Assembly (NCBI GenBank): GCA_002309585.1
Contig: DBXN01000163.1
Span: 14,654 to 35,476, forward strand
Source: Verrucomicrobia bacterium UBA1211
GTDB taxonomy: Bacteria > Verrucomicrobiota > Kiritimatiellia > RFP12 > UBA1067
Direction: 5' to 3'
Length of the DNA stretch: 20,823 nucleotides
In this document: positions 16,339 through 20,823 of the stretch, in pieces
Numbering within the stretch: position 1 is the first letter of the stretch
How the letters are laid out: each line of letters begins with the position of its first letter
Position numbers and translations under genes: made by a program
Notes under the pieces: model-generated
The model's input: the letters and a program-made list of their open reading frames with translations, nothing else
What the model was told of the DNA's origin: nothing
The model's database searches: none

Positions 16339-16394
16339 GATGTGGCAAGGGCGCCCTCGCCCTTGCAGCAAGGCCGAGGCGGCCTTGCCACATC
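16339..16394. repeat. 56-nt double palindrome, REP/BIME-like
   Basis: Each half is its own hairpin: GCAAGGGCG/CGCCCTTGC (16345-16353 with 16358-16366) and GCAAGGCCG/CGGCCTTGC (16368-16376 with 16380-16388). The whole is also one long inverted repeat: outer arms 16339-16350 and 16383-16394 pair perfectly over 12 bp, and the full stem is about 28 bp with 3 mismatches. This two-in-one symmetry is typical of paired REP sequences. No transposase is nearby. Confidence 0.7.
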
Positions 16395-16493
16395 GATAAC
16401 GATAGGATTTACAATTGCCTCTGTTGTTTTCAACCCTCATGATCTTCGACGATGAATTGCGTAGATGCGCACGAAATTCCGGAAGTCTTAAAA

Positions 16494-16523
16494 TTGCAAT
16501 CCGCCCCTGATCCGTTGTATGCT
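16494..16523 (+). promoter_or_regulatory. Possible sigma70-type promoter for the rhamnosidase
   Basis: TTGCAA (16494-16499), an 18-nt spacer and TATGCT (16518-16523). It implies a leader of about 50 nt before the ATG at 16583. Confidence 0.5.
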
Positions 16524-16582
16524 ATATCCGCCCTCTTGAAAGGGCGAAGAGGGATGTGGAAGGATTTGGAGGAGAGGTGCGG

Positions 16583-19456
16583 ATGAAACGTGTGATGATC
16601 GGGCTGGCGGCGGTATGTCTTGCGGGCGCGTTGGCCGGCGGATGCCGGTTTGTGCCGGGACTGCCCGGAAGCGGGGCGCGGACGACGGGATTGAAGACGA
16701 ACATGCTGATCGAGCCGTTCGGCGTCGATCAGCCGCCCCTGTTCAGCTGGCAGATGGCTTCGAAGCGTCGCGGGGCCGCGCAGCAGGCCTATCAGATCCG
16801 GGTCTATGCGCCAGATTGGGGAAAGGAGCCGGTCTGGGATTCCGGGGTTGTGACGGATGACCGTTCGCTCGGCGTCCGCTACGCGGGGACCGACCTCCGT
16901 CCCGCCACACGGTACGTCTGGGAGGTCCGGGTCCAGGACGAGACGGGCAAGTGGCTCGCGCCGGAACGGGCGTCGTTCAGGACCGGCCTGATCTCGCCCG
17001 ATGGATGGGCGGGATCGGACTGGATTTCGCCTGCGGCCGCCAAGGGCACGATCGACACGGCGGCGTTCCGAAAGGTCTTCAGGAATGAGCGTGAGATCCG
17101 CTCCGCGATGTGGTTCGTGACGGGATTGGGCGTGTTTGAGGCCTACGTGAACGGTGAGCCGGTCTATCGGATTTCCGATGCCGGGGAGATTCAGCGCGAC
17201 ATGTTGAAACCGGGGTTTACGACCACCACCAAGTGCCGCCATTCCTTCTCGTATGACATCACTCCCATGCTGAAGCGTAAGGCCGGCGAACAGAATGTCC
17301 TCTCCGCCCTTGTCTCGCAGGGGTGGTGGCGGGATCAGATCGTCGGGAAATGGAACGGCAAGACGAGCGCGTTCCGGGCGGTTCTGGTGATCCGGTATAC
17401 CGACGGAAGCGAGGAACGGCTGGGGACCGGCACAAACTGGATGGCCGCATACGCGGGACCGCTTGTCCAGGCGTCGATTTTTGACGGCGAGGTTTACGAC
17501 GCGCGGATCAGCACGGCGTGGATGAAGGGCGGTCCGCTCGGGAGCGAATGGGCCCCCGCTGCGGTCAACACCGAATTCTCCGGCGAAATCCGTCCGCTGA
17601 AGGGGCCGCCGATCCGGGTTCGGGAGGATTTGGCGCTCGCCCCCAAGGCGATGGTGGTCTACGCGGGCGCGGACAACGTGACCTCCAACCAGTTCGGCGT
17701 CATCTGCACGCTCCGCACCTATCGCGACGGTGAGCGGGTGGCGCTGGACAAAGGCGAGTCGTTGGTGGTCGATTTCGGACAGAACGCCGCCGGGTTGACC
17801 GCTTTCACCGTCTCCGGCGCAGCGGGAACGCAGCTTACCATCCGCCACGCGGAGATGCTGAATGACGGGAACGGCTTGAAATCCCGGGGCAATGACGGTC
17901 CGGAGGGAAGTCCCTATTTCGCCAACCTTCGGGGAATCTTCGCCGGCATCAAATACACCTTGTCCGGTGTCCCGCGCGAGCGGTACCAGACCGCTTTCTC
18001 GTTCTTCGGATGTCGGTATCTGAGCGTCACGGCGACAGCCCCGGTCACCTTCTCGCGGCTCCGTTTCCTGCCGGTCACCTCCCTTCCGGAGGGTTATGAC
18101 ACCGGAACGCTGACAACCTCCGATCCGTTGGTTAACCAGTTGGTTTCCAATGTCCGCTGGGGGCAGTACAGCAACTATCTCAGTGTCCCGACCGATTGCC
18201 CGCAGCGCAACGAGCGGCAGGGCTGGACCGCCGACACGCAGGTGTTTGTGAAGGCCGCCGCCTACAACGCCAACGTGTACGGGTTCCTCTGCAAGTGGAT
18301 GGATGACATGCGCGACAGTCAGTTTGAGAACGGGGCCTATCCGTCCGTGGCGCCGTTGGGCAAATACGGCACGTCGGGCGCGGTGACGGGATGGGCCGAT
18401 GCCGGTGTGATCGTCCCTTACAACATGTACAGGATGTTCGGCGACAAGACGATTCTGGAGGAGAACTATGCTTCGATGTGCCGGTATTTCGACCATGTGA
18501 CCGCCCACAAGGGACCCGACCGGCAGAATTACGGCGACTGGCTCGCCTATGAGCGGAACGACAACGACATTAAGATGTATCTCGCCGCCTGCTACTGGGT
18601 GTGGGATGCACGGATGATGGGGGAGATCGCCGGCGTGTTGGGCAAGAGCGATGATGTGTCGAAATTCCAGCGAATCGAGCAGGATGCCCGCGCCTTCTTC
18701 GCCGAGCGGTATCTGAATGGGGACGGGACCATCCAGACGAAGTATAAGTGCCAGACGGCCTGCATCTTCGCGATCTACCTGGACCTTACGCCGCCCGCCG
18801 CGACGGCTGCGGTCAAAAAGGAGTTGCTGGAGAATATCGCGCGGCATGGCGATAAACTCCAGACCGGCTTCCTCGGCACCTCCATCATCATGGATGCGTT
18901 GGACAAGGCGGGCGCGACGGATGTCGCCTACACGTTGCTGCTGCAGCGCGGGAATCCCTCTTGGCTCTATTCGGTCGACCAGGGCGCGACCACCATCTGG
19001 GAACGGTGGAACTCGTATGTGAAGGAGAAAGGATTCGGTCCGGTCGGGATGAACTCCTTCAACCATTACGCCTACGGCGCCGTGGCGGCGTGGATGTACG
19101 GCACGATGGCCGGCATCCGGGAGGATTTCGAACGTCCCGGGTTCAAGCATATCTTGGTCCGTCCGATTCCGGACAAACGGGTCAAGACGGTCGATGCGGT
19201 CTATCACTCGGCGTATGGCACGATCACCGCGTCGTCAGCTTTCGATGACGCGCAATGGCGGTATCGGGTGACTGTTCCCGCCAACACGACCGCGACGGTG
19301 ATTCTCCCCAAGGGAAGCGAGGTACGGATCAATCGAAAGGCGAAAGAGAATCTCTCGCTCACGCGGGACGGGATCGCGTTTGCCGAACGGTTGCCCGACG
19401 GTTCGCTCCGTTTCCAGGCCGTTTCCGGCACGTATACCGTTACGATGACCTTGTGA
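16583..19456 (+). CDS. Alpha-L-rhamnosidase, GH78, predicted lipoprotein
   Basis: A 957-residue inverting rhamnosidase releasing terminal alpha-L-rhamnose from pectin (rhamnogalacturonan), algal glycans or glycosides. The signal ends LAGALAGGC with lipobox C21, so it is probably membrane-anchored. Domain order is typical: an N-terminal Ig-like domain (about 35-135), beta-sandwich domains (about 140-500), an (alpha/alpha)6 barrel (about 510-850) and a C-terminal beta-sandwich (about 855-957). The signature DCPQRNERQGW (538-548) supplies E544 as general acid, and TTIWERWNSY (803-812) supplies E807 as general base. Their 263-residue spacing is close to characterised GH78 enzymes. I chose the ATG with GAGAGG 5 nt upstream over an in-frame GTG 27 nt earlier. 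The methylthiotransferase gene follows after 31 nt. Confidence 0.95.
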   Translation: MKRVMIGLAAVCLAGALAGGCRFVPGLPGSGARTTGLKTNMLIEPFGVDQPPLFSWQMASKRRGAAQQAYQIRVYAPDWGKEPVWDSGVVTDDRSLGVRYAGTDLRPATRYVWEVRVQDETGKWLAPERASFRTGLISPDGWAGSDWISPAAAKGTIDTAAFRKVFRNEREIRSAMWFVTGLGVFEAYVNGEPVYRISDAGEIQRDMLKPGFTTTTKCRHSFSYDITPMLKRKAGEQNVLSALVSQGWWRDQIVGKWNGKTSAFRAVLVIRYTDGSEERLGTGTNWMAAYAGPLVQASIFDGEVYDARISTAWMKGGPLGSEWAPAAVNTEFSGEIRPLKGPPIRVREDLALAPKAMVVYAGADNVTSNQFGVICTLRTYRDGERVALDKGESLVVDFGQNAAGLTAFTVSGAAGTQLTIRHAEMLNDGNGLKSRGNDGPEGSPYFANLRGIFAGIKYTLSGVPRERYQTAFSFFGCRYLSVTATAPVTFSRLRFLPVTSLPEGYDTGTLTTSDPLVNQLVSNVRWGQYSNYLSVPTDCPQRNERQGWTADTQVFVKAAAYNANVYGFLCKWMDDMRDSQFENGAYPSVAPLGKYGTSGAVTGWADAGVIVPYNMYRMFGDKTILEENYASMCRYFDHVTAHKGPDRQNYGDWLAYERNDNDIKMYLAACYWVWDARMMGEIAGVLGKSDDVSKFQRIEQDARAFFAERYLNGDGTIQTKYKCQTACIFAIYLDLTPPAATAAVKKELLENIARHGDKLQTGFLGTSIIMDALDKAGATDVAYTLLLQRGNPSWLYSVDQGATTIWERWNSYVKEKGFGPVGMNSFNHYAYGAVAAWMYGTMAGIREDFERPGFKHILVRPIPDKRVKTVDAVYHSAYGTITASSAFDDAQWRYRVTVPANTTATVILPKGSEVRINRKAKENLSLTRDGIAFAERLPDGSLRFQAVSGTYTVTMTL

Positions 19457-19487
19457 GCGCCTACGGATCGCCGGTTTCGGTAAACGC

Positions 19488-20726
19488 ATGACCTTCGCAC
19501 TCAAGACCTTCGGTTGCCGGTTGAACCGGGCGGAAAGCGCGCGGTTTGAGGCGGCGTTGTCCGCCGCCGGACTGGAACAGGTGCCCTTCGGGGAAGCGGC
19601 GGATGTCGTGATCATCCACACCTGTGCCGTCACCGCGACGGCGGAGAACGAGTGTTTGCGGATGATCCGCTCGATGCGGACGAAGTATCCCTCTGCCCTG
19701 CTGGCGGTCAGCGGGTGCGCGGTCGATGCGGCGCCCCCGGAACGGCTCGCGGCGATGGGCGTGGATCTGGCGCTTTCCCGCGAGGAGCGGGAGACGCTGC
19801 CGGACCGGATTCTGGAGAAGCTGGGGCTACCCCGCCTCACGGCGCCGATTCCGCCCCGCTCGACTGCCCATCGCGCGCTGCTGAAGATTCAGGATGGGTG
19901 TTCGTTTTTCTGCACCTACTGCATCGTGCCCCACACGCGCGGCCAGCCGCGCAGCGTTCCGTTCGGGCAGTGCCTGGATGAGGCCGCCGCGTTTCTGGAT
20001 GCCGGTTACCGTGAGATCGTGGTGACGGGATGCAACATCGCCTGTTATGCCGATCAGGGACGACGGCTCCCGGAACTGATCGCCGCCCTTTCCGCCCTAC
20101 CGGGTATGGGCCGGATCCGCATCGGGTCGCTTGAGCCGGGCATGAACGAGGCCGCCCTGATCCGGCGGATGGCGGAGGATCCGCGTGTGTGCGACTTCCT
20201 CCATCTTCCGATCCAGAGTGGCGATGACGCCGTTTTACGCCGGATGGGTCGCCACTACACGGTGGATGCCCTGCGCCGGACGCTTGATCTCGCCTGTGAA
20301 CAGGTGCCCCGTCTGGGACTTGGGGCGGACCTGATCACCGGTTTCCCGGGTGAGACCGATGCGGCTTTCGAAGCGACGCGCGCGTTGGTTTCCGCCTATC
20401 CCTTCAGCAATCTCCATGTCTTCCCCTACAGCGAACGCCCCGGCACACCCGCCGCCGGCTTCGACGGCGTTGTGCCCGTCGCCGAACGGAAACGGCGTGC
20501 GGCGGAACTGATCCGTCTTCGGGAAGAGAAACGGGTGGCCTTCGCCCGTTCCTTCATCGGCCGGGAAGTGACCGTCCTGATCGAGAAGATCACCCCCGAC
20601 GGAAACGCCCACGGCTGGACCGCCGAATACCTGCCCTGTACCTGCGCCGGCTTCTCGCCAGACACCCTCGGTACCCTCCGGACCGTCACCGTCCGGCGGG
20701 CGGAAGGGGAAGAGTTGCAAGGTTAA
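19488..20726 (+). CDS. mtaB: MtaB/MiaB-type tRNA methylthiotransferase (radical SAM)
   Basis: A 412-residue cytoplasmic enzyme, probably adding the methylthio group to t6A37 of tRNA (MtaB type). The N-terminal methylthiotransferase domain has its three cluster cysteines at C10 (TFGCRLN), C46 (HTCAVT) and C77 (SGCAVD). The radical SAM motif CSFFCTYC provides C138, C142 and C145. HLPIQSGDD and LITGFPGET are typical of the family, and a short TRAM-like tail ends the protein. MiaB and RimO are alternatives, but the N-terminal motifs and length favour MtaB. There is no clear Shine-Dalgarno site. The gene begins 31 nt after the rhamnosidase stop, so read-through is likely. The TAA stop lies inside a tandem AAGGTTAAATG repeat. 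Confidence 0.86.
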   Translation: MTFALKTFGCRLNRAESARFEAALSAAGLEQVPFGEAADVVIIHTCAVTATAENECLRMIRSMRTKYPSALLAVSGCAVDAAPPERLAAMGVDLALSREERETLPDRILEKLGLPRLTAPIPPRSTAHRALLKIQDGCSFFCTYCIVPHTRGQPRSVPFGQCLDEAAAFLDAGYREIVVTGCNIACYADQGRRLPELIAALSALPGMGRIRIGSLEPGMNEAALIRRMAEDPRVCDFLHLPIQSGDDAVLRRMGRHYTVDALRRTLDLACEQVPRLGLGADLITGFPGETDAAFEATRALVSAYPFSNLHVFPYSERPGTPAAGFDGVVPVAERKRRAAELIRLREEKRVAFARSFIGREVTVLIEKITPDGNAHGWTAEYLPCTCAGFSPDTLGTLRTVTVRRAEGEELQG

Positions 20727-20741
20727 ATGGAAGGTTAAATG
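20719..20741 (+). repeat. Tandem AAGGTTAAATG at the mtaB stop codon
   Basis: Two exact copies of the 11-mer (20719-20729 and 20731-20741) are separated by one base. The first contains the TAA stop of mtaB. They lead directly into copy B of the 3'-end repeat. Confidence 0.7.
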
Positions 20742-20745
20742 ATTA

Positions 20746-20782
20746 AAGGGTTAAAAGGTTATGGGACGGGCGACACGCGGAC
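20746..20782 (+). repeat. 3'-end repeat element, copy B
   Basis: It shares GTTAAAAGGTTATGGGA (17 nt exact) and, after a short variable step, GCGACA and GCGGACGACA with copy A at 3471-3511 on the opposite strand. It lies about 20 nt downstream of the mtaB stop, as copy A follows the dihaem gene. Confidence 0.6.
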
Positions 20783-20796
20783 GACAACCGTAAACC

Positions 20797-20823
20797 GTTG
20801 AGGGTTGAGCGTTGAGGGTTGAG
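20797..20823 (+). repeat. GTTGAG tandem repeat, copy 2
   Basis: 27 nt to the window edge, one mismatch from 9247-9273 (minus strand). It may continue beyond the window. Its CCGTTGAG start is also found at the dihaem gene stop codon (around 3512-3519 on the minus strand). Confidence 0.7.

Larger units (their letters stand above)
15859..16582. other. 724-nt intergenic region with several structured elements
   Basis: This long gap separates two plus-strand genes and is visibly more AT-rich than its neighbours. In order it holds a G-rich heptamer tract (15871-15896), a tandem octamer (15955-15981), a possible small-gene remnant (about 16031-16294) with an internal hairpin (16171-16191), a 56-nt double palindrome (16339-16394) and the rhamnosidase promoter (16494-16523). 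No intact gene is convincingly supported. Confidence 0.7.

Noticed and set aside
15943..16440. Minus-strand open frame across the long intergenic region
   Set aside because: It runs through the double palindrome and the tandem octamer, has no Shine-Dalgarno site and no protein-like conserved segment.
16430..19207. Minus-strand open frame (925 codons) opposite the rhamnosidase
   Set aside because: The plus strand encodes a complete GH78 protein with both catalytic Glu motifs; the reverse frame has no recognisable domain.
1..20823. CRISPR array, tRNA, rRNA, prophage or integron
   Set aside because: No spaced direct repeats, cloverleaf sequence, rRNA signature, integrase or transposase was seen on either strand.

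Overview
The window is a compact, GC-rich bacterial chromosome segment. The content points to the PVC group, most likely a Kiritimatiellota/Verrucomicrobiota-type glycan degrader: an HzsA-related dihaem protein, a giant LamG/beta-helix protein with autotransporter-associated strand repeats, exported GH78, GH39-like and CE7-like enzymes, and good Shine-Dalgarno sites with sigma70-type promoters. This placement is inferred from protein families only, because there is no rRNA or other phylogenetic marker.

Layout. Positions 1-3428 (minus strand) hold a metabolic/housekeeping block led by a near-consensus promoter. A SorE-like zinc dehydrogenase overlaps ruvA by 4 nt. A large 18-bp hairpin follows. 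Then come an iron-type alcohol dehydrogenase and a cation diffusion facilitator cut by the window edge, again with a 4-nt ATGA overlap. Positions 3471-14439 (minus strand) hold an exported-protein block: the HzsA-related dihaem protein, a CE7-like acetyl esterase, a GH39-like glycosidase and a 1671-residue two-module LamG/beta-solenoid protein. Three of these four have their own sigma70-like promoter. Positions 14466-20726 (plus strand) hold a divergently transcribed Tat-exported metallophosphoesterase, a 724-nt intergenic region, a lipoprotein GH78 alpha-L-rhamnosidase and an MtaB-like radical SAM methylthiotransferase.

How the genes may work together. Three exported carbohydrate-active enzymes, a large adhesin-like surface protein and a phosphatase suggest attack on an acetylated, rhamnose-containing plant or algal polysaccharide outside the cytoplasm. 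Rhamnose catabolism commonly yields lactaldehyde, which a FucO-like iron alcohol dehydrogenase could reduce. That link to the gene at 236-1351 is only inference. The place of the dihaem HzsA-related protein in such a locus is unexplained.

The non-coding DNA is unusually structured. There are two related 3'-end repeat elements in inverted orientation 17 kb apart, a GTTGAG tandem repeat in two places, a four-run G-quadruplex motif, a tandem octamer, a 56-nt double-hairpin palindrome resembling a REP/BIME unit, and a possible decayed small-gene pair between the phosphatase and the rhamnosidase. I found no tRNA, rRNA, CRISPR array, transposase or integrase.
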